DNA of 64,000 nt from the NCBI GenBank assembly GCA_011799875.1, contig CM022301.1, forward strand, positions 16,741,927 to 16,805,926. The letters are read 5' to 3'. The notes under the pieces are model-generated. The model saw only the letters and a list, made by a program, of their open reading frames with translations. It did not search any database and was not told the DNA's origin. This document shows, in pieces, positions 19,860 to 31,050 of the stretch. How positions within the stretch are numbered: the stretch's first letter is position 1; each line of letters opens with the position of its first letter. The stretch comes from Thinopyrum elongatum. Lineage: Eukaryota; Streptophyta; Magnoliopsida; Poales; Poaceae. A program made the position numbers and the translations under genes.

Positions 19860-22800
19860 ATGGCCCACGCTAATGTTGCCCTCAACTTCAACGCGTTCCT
19901 AGAGAAAACCAAGCTGAAAGACGATGGTAGCAACTACACGGATTGGGTCCGTAACCTGAGGATTATCCTCATAGCTGCCAAGAAAGCATATGTCCTTGAA
20001 GCACCGCTAGGTGACGCACGTGTTTTCCCAGCAACTCAACACGTTATGAACGCCTGGCAGTCGCGTAGTGATGATTACTCCCTGGTTCAGTGCGGCATGC
20101 TTTACAGCTTAGAACCGGGGCTCCAAAAGCGTTTTGAGCAACACGGAGCATATGAGATGTTCCAAGAGCTGAAAATGGTTTTCCAAGCTCATGCCCGGGT
20201 CGAGAGATATGAAGTCTCCGAGAAGTTCTACAGTTGTAAGATGGAGGAGAATAGTTCTGTCAGCGAGCACATACTCAAAATGTCTGGGTTGCACAACCAC
20301 TTGTCTCAGCTGGGAGTTAATTTCTCGGATGACGCGGTCATTGACAGAATCCTTTAGTCGCTTCCACCTAGCTACAAGAGCTTTGTGATGAACTTTAATA
20401 TGCAGGGGATGGAAAAAACCATTCCTGAGGTATATTCAATGCTGAAATCAGCGGAGGTGGAGATCAAAAAGGAACATCAAGTTTGATGGTGAATAAAACC
20501 ACTAAGTTCAAGAAAGGCAAGGGTAAAAAGAACTTCAAGAAGGACGGCAAGGGAGTTGCCGCGCCCGGTAAGCAAGCTGCCGGGAAGAAGCCAAAGAATG
20601 GATCCAAGCCTGAGACTGAATGCTTTTATTGCAAGGGAAACGGTCACTGGAAGCGGAACTGCCCCAAGTACTTAGCGGATAAGAAGGCCGGAAATACCAA
20701 AGGTATATATGATATACATGTTGTTGATGTGTACCTTACCAGCGCTCGTAGTAGCTCCTCGGTATTTGATACCGGTGCGGTTGCTCACATTTGTAACTCA
20801 AAACAGGAGCTGCGGAATAAGCGGAGACTGGCGAAGGACGAGGTGACGATGCGCGTCGGGAATGGTTCCAAGGTCGATGTGATCGCCGTCGGCACGCTAC
20901 CTCTACATCTACCTTTGGGATTAGTTTAAAACCTCAATAATTGTTATTTAGTACCAGCTTTAAGCATGAACATTGTATCAGGATCTCGTTTGATGCGAGA
21001 TGCCTACTCATTTAAATCCGAGAATAATGGTTGTTCTATTTATATGAGAGATATGTTTTATGGTCATGCCCCGCTGGTCAATGGTTTATTCTTATTGAAT
21101 CTCGAATGTGATGTTACACATATTCATAGTGTGAATGCCAAAAGATGTAAGGTTGATAATGATAGTCCCACATACTTGTGGCACTGCCGCCTTGGTCACA
21201 TTGGTGTCAAACGCATGAAGAAACTCCATGCAGATGGACTTTTGGAGTCTCTTGATTATGAATCATTTGACACGTGCGAACCATGCCTCATGGGCAAAAT
21301 GACCAAGACTCCGTTCTCCGGAATAATGGAGCGAGCAACCAACTTATTGGAAATCATACATACTGATGTGTGCGGTCCAATGAGCGTTGAGGCTCGCGGT
21401 GGTTATCGTTATGTTCTCACCCTCACTGATGACTTAAGTAGATATGGGTATGTCTACTTAATGAAACACAAGTCTGAGACCTTCGAAAAGTTCAAGGAAT
21501 TTCAGAATGAGGTTGAGAATCAACGTGACAGGAAAATAAAGTTCTTCTGATCAGATCGTGGAGGGGAATATTTGAGTCACGAATTTGGCACGCTATTAAG
21601 AAAATGTGGAATTGTTTCACAACTCACGCCGCCTGGAACACCTCAGCGTAATGGTGTGTCCGAACATCGTAATCGCACTCTATTAGATATGGTGCGATCT
21701 ATGATGTCTCTTACCGATCTACCGCTATCATTTTGGAGTGATGCTTTAGAGACTGCCGCACTCACTTTAAATAGGGCTTTGTCGAAATCCGTTGAGACGA
21801 CACCGTATGAATTATGGTTTGGGAAGAAACCTAAGCTGTCATTTCTGAAAGTTTGGGGATGCGATGCTTATGTCAAGAAACTTCAACCTGAAAAGCTCGA
21901 ACCCAAATCGGAAAAATGCGTCTTGATAGGATACCCTAAGGAAACTATTCGGTATACCTTCTACCTTAGATCCGAAGGCAAGATCTTTGTTGCCAAGAAT
22001 GGATCCTTTCGGGAGAAAGAGTTTCTCTCGAAAGAAGTAAGTGGGAGGAAAGTAGAACTTGATGAGGTACCCCCTCTTGAACCGGAGAGTAGCGCAGCTC
22101 AGGAAGATGTTTCTGTGGTGCCTGCACCGACTAGAGAGAAAGTTAATGATGATGATCATGAAACTTCGGATCAAGTTGCTACTGAAATTCGTAGGTCCAC
22201 GAGGACACGTTCCGCACCAGAGTGGTATGGCAACCCTGTCCTGGAAGTCATGTTGTTAGACAACGGTGAACCTTCGAACTATGAAGAAGCGATGGCGGGC
22301 CCGGATTCCAACAAATGGCTTGAAGCCATGAAATCCGAGATAGGATCCATGTATGAAAACGAAGTATGGACTTTGACAGACTTGCCCGATGATCGGCAAG
22401 CCATAGAGAACAAATGGATCTTTAATAAGAAGACAGACGTGGATGGTAATGTGACCATCTATAAGGCTCGACTTGTCGCTAAGGGTTATCGACAAGTTCA
22501 AGGGATTGACTACGATGAGACCTTCTCACCCGTAGTGAAGCTGAAGTCCGTCCGAATCATTTTAGCAATTGCCGCATTCTATGATTAGGAGATATGGCAA
22601 ATGGACGTCAAAACGGCATTCCTTAATGGTTTCCTTAAGGAAGAATTGTATAGGATGCAGCCGGAAGGTTTTGTCGATCCTAATAATGCTGACAAGGTAT
22701 GCAAGCTCCAGCGCTCAATCTATGGGCTGGTGCAAGCATCTCGGAGTTGGAACATTCGCTTTGATGAGATGATCAAAGCGTTTGGGTTTACACGGACTTA

Positions 22801-23844
22801 TGGAGAAGCCTGTGTTTACAAGAAAGTGAGTGGGAGCTCTGTAGCATTTCTCATATTGTATGTGGATGACATACTATTAATGGGTAATGATATAGAATTC
22901 TTGGAAAGCATAAAGGCCTACTTGAATAAGTGTTTTTCAATGAAGGACCTTGGAGAAGCTGCTTACATATTAGGCATCAAGATCTATAGAGATAGATCGA
23001 GACGCCTCATTGGTCTTTCGCAAAGCACATACCTTGACAAGATATTGAAGAAGTTCAATATGGATCAGTCCAAGAAGGGGTTCTTGCCTGTATTGCAAGG
23101 TGTAAGATTGAGCACGGCTCAATGCCCGACCTCGGCAGAAGATAGAGAAAAGATGAGTGTCATCCCCTATGCCTCAGCCATAGGGTCTATTATGTATGCC
23201 ATGCTGTGTTCCAGACCTGATGTGAAGCTCGCCGTAAGTTTGGTAGGGAGGTACCAAAGTAATCCCGGCATGGAACACTAGACAGCGGTCAAGAACATCC
23301 TGAAGTACCTGAAAAGGACTAAGGATATGTTTCTCGTTTATGGAGGTGCCGAAGAGCTCGTCGTAAAGGGTTACGTCGACGCTAGCTTCGACACAGATCT
23401 GGATATGACTCCAAGTCACAAACCGGATACGTGTATATTTTGAATGGTGGGGCAGTCAACTGGTGCAGTTGCAAGCAAAGCGTCGTGGCGGGATCTACAT
23501 GTGAAACGGAGTACATAGCAGCCTCGAAGGCAGCACAGGAAGCAATCTGGATGAAGGAGTTCATCACCGACCTAGGAGTTTTTCCCAATGCGTCGGGCCC
23601 AATGACTCTCTTCTGTGACAACACTGGAGCTATTGCCCTTGCCAAGGAGCCCAGATTTCACAAGAAGACCACGCATATCAAGCGTCGCTTCAACTCCATT
23701 CGTGAACATGTTCAAGATGGAGACATAGATATTTGTAAAGTGCATACGGATCTGAATGTCGCAGATCCGTTGACTAAACCTCTTCCACGAGCAAAACATG
23801 ATCAACACCAGAACTCTATGGGTGTTCGATTCATCACAATGTAA
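19860..23844 (+). pseudogene. Copia gag-pol remnant (Gag, zinc knuckle, protease, integrase, RT, RNase H)
   Basis: Gag begins at ATG 19860 (KLKDDGSNYTDWVRNLR). The CCHC knuckle CFYCKGNGHWKRNC is at about 20621. The protease motif VFDTGA is near 20765. The pre-integrase HCRLGHIGVKRM and integrase HTDVCGP, then SDRGGEY and GVSEHRNRTL, lie at 21180-21690. RT has QMDVKTAFLNG and the catalytic LYVDDILLM near 22860; RNase H has TETEYIA-like and FCDNTGAIALAKEP motifs. Breaks: TAG 20355, frameshift near 20480, TAA 20927, TGA 21548, TAG 22586, TAG 23279 and another frameshift before 23431. Several are C-to-T or G-to-A changes, as expected of methylated DNA. The order integrase before RT defines Copia. 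This copy cannot make a full polyprotein. Confidence 0.95.
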
Positions 23845-23876
23845 CTAGATTATTGACTCTAGTGCAAGTGGGAGAC

Positions 23877-25654
23877 TGTTGGAAATATGCCCTAGAGGCA
23901 ATAATAAAGTGGTTATTGTTATATTTCCTTGTTCATGATAATTGTCTATTGTTCATGCTATAATTGTATTAACCGGATACCGTAATACATGTGTGAGTAC
24001 ATAGATCACAGAATGTCCCTAGTAAGCCTCTAGTTGACTAGCTCGTTGATCAATAGATGGTTATGGTTTCTTGACCATGGACATTAGATGTCGTTGATAA
24101 CGGGATCGCATCATTAGGAGAATGATGTGATGGACAAGACCCAATCCTAAGCATAGCACAAGATCGTGTAGTTAGTCTGCTAAAGCTTTTCTAATGTCAA
24201 GTATCATTTCCTTAGACCATGAGATTGTGCAACTCCCGGATACCATAGGAATGCTTTGGGTGTGCCAAACGTCACAACGTAACTGGGTGGCTATAAAGGC
24301 ACACTACGGGTATCTCCGAAAGTGTCTGTTGGGTTGGCACGAATCGAGACTGGGATTTGTCACTCCGTGTGACGGAGAGGTATCTCTGGGCCCACTCGGT
24401 AGGACATCATCATAATGAGCTCAATGTGACCAAGGAGTTGATCACGGGATGATGTGTTACGAATGAGTAAAGAGACTTGCCGGTAACGAGATTGAACAAG
24501 GTATAGGGATACCGACGATCAAATCTCGGGCAAGTATCATACCGCTAGACAAAGGGAATTGTGTACGGGATTGATTGAATCCCCGACATCGTGGTTCATC
24601 CGATGAGATCATCGTGGAACATGTGGGAGCCAACATGGGTATCCAGATCCCGCTGTTGGTTATTGACCGGAGAGATGTCTCGGTCATGTCTACATGCCTG
24701 CCGAACCCATAGGGTCTACACACTTAAGGTTCGATGACGCTAGGGTTATAGGGAAAGTTTGTACGTGGTTACCGAATGTTGTTCAGAGTCCCGGATGAGA
24801 TCCCGGACATCATGAGGAGTTCCGGAATGTTCCGGAGGTAAAGAATAATATATAGGAAGTGAGGTTTTGGTCACCGGAAGTGTTTCGGGCGTCACCGGTA
24901 ATGTACCGGGACCACCGGAAGGGTTCCGGGGGTCCACCGGGTGGGGCCACCAGCCCCGGAGGCTTGCATGGGCCAAGAGTGGGAAGGGACCAGCCCCTGA
25001 GTGGGCTGGTGCGCCTCCCACCAAGGCCCAAGGCGCAGCAAAGAGGAGAAGGGGGAAACCCTAGGCGCAGATGGGCCTAAGGCCCACCCTAGGGCGCGCC
25101 CCCCCTCTCTCCCTCTCTTGGCCGCCCCCCTCCATCCCATCTAGGGCTGCCGCCCCCCCTAGGGTGGGAACCCTAGAGGGGGCGCACCCCCCTCCCCTCC
25201 TCCTATATATAGTGGGGGTTTTGGGGCTGCCAAGAACACGAATCTCTCTCCCTCTTGGCGCAGCCCTACTTCTCCACATCCTCGTCTTTCGTAGTGCTTG
25301 GCGAAGCCCTGCTGGAGAACCACGCTGCTGCAACACCACCACGCCGTCGTGCTGCTGCTGGAGTTGTCTTCCCCAACCTCTCCCTCCTCCGTGCTGGATC
25401 AAGGCGCGAGAGACGTCACCGGGCTGCACGTGTGTTGAACGCGGAGGCGCCGTTGTTCGGCGCTTAGATCGGAATCGACCGCGATCTGAATCGCTGCGTG
25501 TACGACTCCACCAACCGCGTTCTTGTAACGCTTCCACATCGCGATCTTCAAGGGTATGAAGATGCACTCCCCTCTCTCTCTCGTTGCTAGTCTCTCCATA
25601 GATTGATCTTGGTGATGCGTAGAAAAATTTTAATTTCTGCAATGATCCCCAACA
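23877..25654 (+). repeat. 3' LTR of Angela element
   Basis: Starts TGTTGGAAATATGCCC right after the purine tract GTGGGAGAC and ends GATCCCCAACA. Nearly the same length as the 5' LTR (1,778 against 1,777 bp), with scattered substitutions and a few single-base indels in G/C runs. Confidence 0.95.
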
Positions 25655-26186
25655 TATATGTAGTAGCGTCGGATAGATATACGAAAACTTGTTGTTCGAC
25701 CAAGCACGGAGAAAGAGAGGTCACTTCTCTCTATATATGTTCATGATCACGATGTTGTGTAATTAATGGTTCCTTCATTTGCTTACTAGCTAGCGTCGAG
25801 TTCTCTCTGTATGTAGTAGCTACCGTTGACCGAGCACGGAGAAAGAGAGGTCACTTCTCTCTATATGTAGTAGCTATAGCTAACACAATATGAGAACCCC
25901 TAAACCCTCCAAAACAACTAAACCCCCCCTTTCCAAAAAAAAACCATAGCGCCTGGAGCTGCTGACGCGTGGCTGCCTTTTAGTCCCGGTCGGTGTTACC
26001 AACCGGGACTAAAGGTCCTCCTCCCTGAGCGCCCAACAGCGGCCACGTGGAGCTCCTTTGGTCCCGGTTCGTAAGCAAACCGGGACTAAAGGTTTTGGGC
26101 ATTAGTCCCGACAGTTTTGTGCCGGTTCCAGAACCAGGACTAAAGGCCATCTGGAATCGGGACTAGTACCCTGTTTTCTACTAGTG
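25655..26186. repeat. Right end of outer CACTA: 3' flank and subterminal array
   Basis: 25655-25977 corresponds to 13165-13518 of the inner element. 25978-26186 holds inverted TTTAGTCCCGGTCGG/AACCGGGACTAAAGG units and the terminus CTACTAGTG. The next bases, aca at 26187-26189, are the presumed target duplication. Confidence 0.85.
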
Positions 26187-26750
26187 ACATCTCTCTTTTT
26201 ACAACCTTGTCCATCTATATTTGATTTGGATTGTCAATTATGAATATCAAGTTATCTGCACCCATTATTTTTGTAGACACACTTTTACATATTGTGCAAT
26301 CATATGTTACATTCACAAGATGTTTTGAATATCGCATTATAAAAGTACCATACAGTTATGATTTTGGACATGTCGAATGTACAACATATATTCATTGTTT
26401 TTAGGTCAATGGGTTCCCTTTTTTTCTATGCCAACGTATCCATGTTTGACTTTTTGTTTGCACTTGACGTTGCTTTGGAACGAGATATGCATGCAACTGT
26501 TGGTATGTTCATTCCTTACGATTCTTAGCACTAGTTTAGAGGTGCCTTATATTATGTATGAATGTATATTGAACTATATTTGCATTTCTGCTGTTGGCAA
26601 TCTACATGGATAGGCAACCTTCTCTTTGACAATGCTGTTTTTCCTTTTGTAGCTTATTATCCGATCACTAATGGAGAAGAGTTTTCTCCTGTATCGTCGC
26701 CTGACCAAGTTGACTCTCACTCGGACTCAGAACTGAACTCGGATGAGTGA
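26187..26750 (+). pseudogene. HtrA-like/PDZ gene copy A: last intron and last exon only
   Basis: From 26187 the sequence aligns with the last intron of copy B (46887 onward): acatctctctttttacaacc against acatctccgtctttttaaac, and later CATATGTTACAT and GACATGTCGAATGTACAA. The final exon, 26653-26750 (acceptor ccttttgtag), encodes YYPITNGEEFSPV, then an acidic Ser/Asp tail and TGA. The outer CACTA sits in this intron only a few bases after where the donor should be. Exons 1-10 would lie to the left of the CACTA, outside the window. Whether the gene can still be expressed depends on splicing out a very large intron with the nested elements. Confidence 0.8.
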
Positions 26751-26974
26751 CTTTTGTTGCGCTTGCACTGGTTCATGTCCCATTTTGTACAAAATAGAAG
26801 GGGAACGTCTTTAAATGAAAGACAAGGTTGTTTAGGCAATTCCTATATTTCAAGGTCTACAAATGCCTAGATGTTTGGGGGATTGTGAGGTCACGAGTCT
26901 CGGTGCTAAGAGGGGGCTTTTAGAAAGTTTAGGGCTCAACCGCCATAACTGATATTATCGTCATTCTACGAATA

Positions 26975-29900
26975 CTAGTAAGCATGCACGTGCAACGCAC
27001 GTCTTCATCAATACACATGCAATTCGTGTGAGTATAAATGGAATGCAAATGATCCCTTCGTCTCTAAAGAAAGTTGTTGGGGAGGGGGGGCTCCATGCTC
27101 ATACAACAAATATAGGAAGGATCGAAACATAAAACCAACTCACACAGAAAATAAGCTTAACGCTTACTTTCTCTGCCAAGAACTTAGCAGCTGGCTGCAC
27201 CATATCTTCTTGTTTGCTAGGCCAGGGTGTTGTATAAATGGACATTGTAGGGGTAGCTGTCTCCCTGATGAACTGAACCTTGGCACTATTGACTGTTGTC
27301 GCCGAATTGCTTGATAAAAAAACAATTGTTCAATTGTTCTTCTTAGATTGCACCATTAAATTAGTAGTGCTATTTCACAATTAATTTTCATCCAGTTTCT
27401 TGATATTTAATTTTGTAGAAGATATTGTTATTCAATTTAGGAAAATATATGTATTATACCATATCAAAATATAACTATATCTACTTAGAAAAATTAGGAT
27501 ATCACCCTACCATGGTAAACAACAGACTCCACAGCTAGTAAGTCCTAGGTTGTCATAGGCGAAATATTTCCTTCTTCAAAATTCTCGCAAGGCACCATAA
27601 GTGAAATCATGCTGGAAAAACATGGCTTGAGAGCTCAACTAATTGCGCCTTTGATATAGTGCAAAACATAGAGATACAAAGGGAAATTTGAGAAACATTA
27701 TGTCCTTTCTTTGCACACAACTCCATAGTTATTTTTTAGATCATAACTCCATAGTTTTTTTAGATCATATCTCCATAGTTCCCATAACAACATAAACACA
27801 ATTCCCATAGTAGGCAAGTTGTGTATTAAGATACTAAGACTACCACTCAGTTTACCGCCCAGTCTTTTGACAAATTTCAACCCGGGGTTCGCTCCGACAG
27901 GCCCGTCAGTTTGTCATATGTATGTTGGCCTCGACTTGCTTCGTAGTTAACAGGGCCCAGACTTCGGTTTCTTGATCGTCCATCCCGATGGGTGCCTGTC
28001 CGTACGTATTCTACTTCTTTGGACATGAATCCTTCTATTTCTTGGGACAAGGAAGTATAAGATCAATGCAAATAAATAATGCATACCTCCAAGCACACGC
28101 ACCATGAAGAGGAATTGCCCCTTCTTCATCTTTTCACTGTAAGGTTGCTCCACCTTGCTGCAGAAGCTGAGCACAGAGTAAAAACGTCCAGAAAGACAGA
28201 GAAAAATATTCAAGATAGCAATGCAAACCTGCACACAAGGTACATGCCATATAAGCATGCCAGGTGAAGCACAGTACCTCATCAGAAGGCATGCAATTCA
28301 GCTGCTGTAGCCTGATACCTGCCACCGCCTAATACTCTCGTTAGATTTTTGTCGGGCCTAGGGATCATAACTGTTGCAATTTCATTATATATGCCTTTAA
28401 CATTACAGAAAAGCAAAACAAAACAAACTCTGCAGGAGCACAAGCTACATGCCAATATGATTTTTGCCTTAACTTGATAGGAATGGCAGAATCGAATAGT
28501 TCTCCAGTCAGTTTTAATTTTCTATGAATAAGTACTTATAAATTCTAACACTTTTTTTGCTAGTAACAGAACATCATGTCTTACAAAGAAGCTTTATTTT
28601 CTATGCCACCCACCATGGAACATATATCAACCAGTTAATAATTAATGCACCTTTGCTTCTAAGTAAGACATAGGAATAGTGTTTGTTTTTGGTGCAAGGG
28701 CAAACGGCTAAGAACCACATATCAAAATCAAGCAAGCCTTAAAAAATGTCAGCACAATGCCTTCTGCTTTAGCATAACCTGATGAATACGAAATAAACAA
28801 CCTTCTCAAAATGTGAAAAGCAGCAAATTGGAGCATTTCAGAAGCATATTTCTGTTTGGCTCAAATGACATGTGAGCAATGCCTAAATTCATAGAAGATA
28901 ATTGCCAAGTTTGGACACCAATTTAATTGATACTCGAACCTTGCAATCAGGTACATACCATCAGAACCTCATCATTCGTATACCACAAACACCTCACAGT
29001 TCACATGCATCAGAGCTGAAGCCAGTTTATTCAACAACAGTGAAGGCACTAATCGGTGACTAATCCGCTCACCTTCCTGCAGGAAGTTGAAAAGCATGTA
29101 GTTAAAATGTGTTGTTTGTTCTGCAATCAAAGTTAGATGGAGTACTCTTCACTTGCATAGATACAATAACTCTGATCTCTAAAACCTCACCGTAATAGGA
29201 GGGATCTGGATAAAATGGAGCCAAAACTTGAATTCAACCTAGGCGACATGGGCGCTCTCCTGACTTCTACGTGGTGTCGAGCTATACCGTGTACGTTGTT
29301 ACATGCATAGTGTAGTTAAGTTTCAGTTCTTCTGTATCGGTCTGACAACATTAAGATAAGCCAGATCATCATAACACATTGTCAGAGAGACAGAGACCAT
29401 GTTCTCATGATGAATTCAGAAATGCCGATGTGAATAATTATTAGCAGTTTCATAGGTTTTCCTTATTCGACAACATAATGTGTGAAGTAGATCAGATATA
29501 GGAAACTTAACAAGAAAAAATGCTTGTATCAGAAGAGTTTACGTTATTTCTCCCTGATACATGTGGGTTTAGTGAACCAATATATCTGGTTTGTGTTGCT
29601 CAATCTAATTCTGCACACGCTTACATAAATTGGGTGAGCCAAAAACAATGGTGAATTGGTGAGCAACATTCTTAAACAATACAGGCCTCAACCTTGATGA
29701 GACATCGGAACAGTGATTTTCAAAATAACTCTACATAATGTACAATGACACTGAAGAATTGCAGTTTCCATCTATCTCTCTCACAGCATGCACATTCATT
29801 CAGCATGACATGGGTACAATATGGAATTATGGATAACTCGAAAAACAAACTGAGAATTTCAAAATGATGTGAAGAAAGAAATTGATCAGAATTGCAGAAG

Positions 29901-30012
29901 GAGGTGATCTCAAAGTTATTTTTAAACTAACCACTCACCCTCTTAACATCAGGTAAGGTAATCAACTAACAGACTTGCCAGATTAACACTTATGTATCTT
30001 TTATAAATGAAA
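26975..30012 (-). mobile_element. Helitron-like insertion in the 3' flank of HtrA copy A
   Basis: 3' flanks of copies A and B align up to about 26973 (gatattatcgtcattctacg against taatattatcatcattatac). They align again from about 30013 (AGGCACCTCATAGGACTT) against 47986. The extra 3 kb starts with CTAG between A and the next base. Read on the minus strand it ends with hairpin ACGTGC-gtt-GCACGT (26988-27002), then 9 bases, then CTAG followed by T, as at Helitron 3' ends. The minus-strand 5' end (TC) is not clear and lies between 29983 and 30012. No Rep/helicase is seen, so it is non-autonomous. It contains exon-like pieces on the minus strand. Confidence 0.6.
27168..28310 (-). pseudogene. Exon-like fragments of an unrecognised gene inside the Helitron candidate
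   Basis: On the minus strand I see three open segments with fitting splice sites. One is 27309-27168 (open frame with KVQFIRETATPTMSIYTTPW and EDMVQPAAKFLAEK, donor gtaagc). The second is 28157-28103 (acceptor ttctgcag; KVEQPYSEKMKKGQFLFM; donor gtgcgt). The third is 28310-28278 (donor gtactg). On the minus strand the order is third, second, first. This is how a captured gene piece with introns looks in Helitrons. I do not recognise the protein, and phases were not proven to be consistent. Confidence 0.35.
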
Positions 30013-30040
30013 ACAGGCACCTCATAGGACTTCTCTTCTT

Positions 30041-30258
30041 ATTTTTCTTGTTTAGGCCGTTGTTGTTGCATGTGCTTCAACATGGCAAAGCAGGATGCAC
30101 TGTCAGAAGAACTAGCGGGGCTTGCAGGTGTTTCATGCAGTGGCGGCTCCAAGGTGTGTTGCGTACTCATATGACTACACAAGATTTTTGCAAGCCTTCA
30201 TATAAAAGTAGAAATCAAGAAAAATAAAATTAATATAAGCACATATATCTGACATCAC
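30041..30258. other. Short flank before fold-back MITE; no gene seen
   Basis: The stretch from 30041 has no reading frame of interest and no match to copy B's flank. It includes TGCAGTGGCGGCTCCAAGG, a word common at transposon edges in grasses. Confidence 0.4.
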
Positions 30259-30688
30259 GGGAGAATATCTGGTACTCCCACCACTAGGGTGCTCCCGGTG
30301 CTCCAAACTCAGTAGCACATTTTTAAATGTTCAAAAAATTCTGAAAAAAATCTAGCACATTGACACAACATCAGTGTATGTTGTCAACAAAGTTCAAAAT
30401 CAAAATTCAAAACATTGCTCGAGATACAAAAATGACAAAATCGACATCAATGTGATAATGGGCCAAATCTAAAGCCCAACTTATGTTGTGTACTATTTAC
30501 TGTCGAGTTTGTCATTTATGTTTCGCAAGCTATGTTTTGAATTTTAATTTCAAATTTTGTGACAACATACATTGATGTTGTGTCAATGTGCTGGATTTTT
30601 TTCAGAATTTTTCGAACATGTAAAAATGTGCTACCGAGTTTGGAGCACCGGGAGCACCCTAGGGTTGGGAGTACCGGATATTCTCCCC
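30259..30688. mobile_element. Fold-back MITE with 9-bp target duplication (Mutator-like)
   Basis: The element begins GGGAGAATATCTGGTACTCC and ends in its inverse (GAGTACCGGATATTCTCCCC). The arms are inverted over almost their whole length, for example TGACACAACATCAGTGTATG against CATACATTGATGTTGTGTCA. It is flanked by perfect TGACATCAC at 30250-30258 and 30689-30697. The 9-bp duplication suggests a Mutator-type non-autonomous element. There is no coding sequence. Confidence 0.9.
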
Positions 30689-30735
30689 TGACATCACAAC
30701 TTTAAACTCCAGCCTTTGCTACTGCCTTCATTCTA

Positions 30736-31045
30736 TTTTTTTTGGAAAAGGAGGTTAAACCCCCGGCCTCTGCATCAATCGATGCATACGGCCATCTTTA
30801 TTAATTATTCCACAAAGGTCTGACAAAAACATACATCAAGCCACCCGAAGCCAGCACTCACACCTACAAACTTGATAATGTGGAGTGCTCTCACTCCCCA
30901 TATCTATAACCGATGTCGTCGTCGATTCATCCATATAACATATCGGAACCAACAACCGGTGCGGCAGTCCTAAAGCGTACATCACATGCACACGTTTTAG
31001 AATCTGCCATCATCATCGAACCGTTGTCTCATCTTCAAGAGAGAG
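30736..31045 (-). mobile_element. LINE 3'-end fragment, minus strand
   Basis: The poly-T at 30736-30743 followed by GAGG..AAACCCCCGGCCTCTGCAT and GATGCAT.CGGCCAT is the same as the reverse-read 3' ends of the LINEs at 43200-43275 and 56141-56210. The fragment is then cut by the LTR element at 31051. Sequence after 37700 may be its continuation, but I cannot show this. Confidence 0.65.
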
Positions 31046-31050
31046 ATCCG

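Larger units (their letters stand above)
16806..25654 (+). mobile_element. Angela-type Copia LTR retrotransposon, full structure, decayed coding region
   Basis: It is 8,849 bp with two LTRs of about 1.78 kb and perfect 5-bp duplications tatat at 16801-16805 and 25655-25659. The joined flank (ttatattgta-tatat-gtagtagcgtcgg) matches the intact sequence near 13155-13180 in the inner CACTA, confirming the boundaries. After the 5' LTR, GTGGCATCATGAGCTAGG is a slightly altered form of the usual initiator-Met tRNA primer site. The purine tract GTGGGAGAC directly precedes the 3' LTR. I count roughly 45 substitutions between LTRs by eye (about 2.5%), so the insertion is moderately young but not recent. 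Confidence 0.95.
92..26186 (+). mobile_element. Outer CACTA (En/Spm) transposon, right part; left end outside window
   Basis: The right terminus is TAGTG at 26182-26186; its reverse complement begins CACTAGTAGAAAACAGGG, matching the left end of the inner CACTA at 556. It is preceded by inverted AACCGGGACT/AGTCCCGGTT subterminal repeats (25978-26186). Visible host-like cargo is one second-type gene, split by the inner CACTA (556-13726). The 3' part is interrupted by an Angela retrotransposon (16806-25654). Sequence on either side of both inserts joins up when compared with the inner element. Bases 26187-26189 (aca) are the expected 3-bp target duplication; the left copy is outside the window. 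Confidence 0.85.

Noticed and set aside
28079..28325. Longer continuous frames on both strands inside the Helitron candidate
   Set aside because: They run through the inferred intron sequence; the exon-like pieces with splice sites explain the region better.
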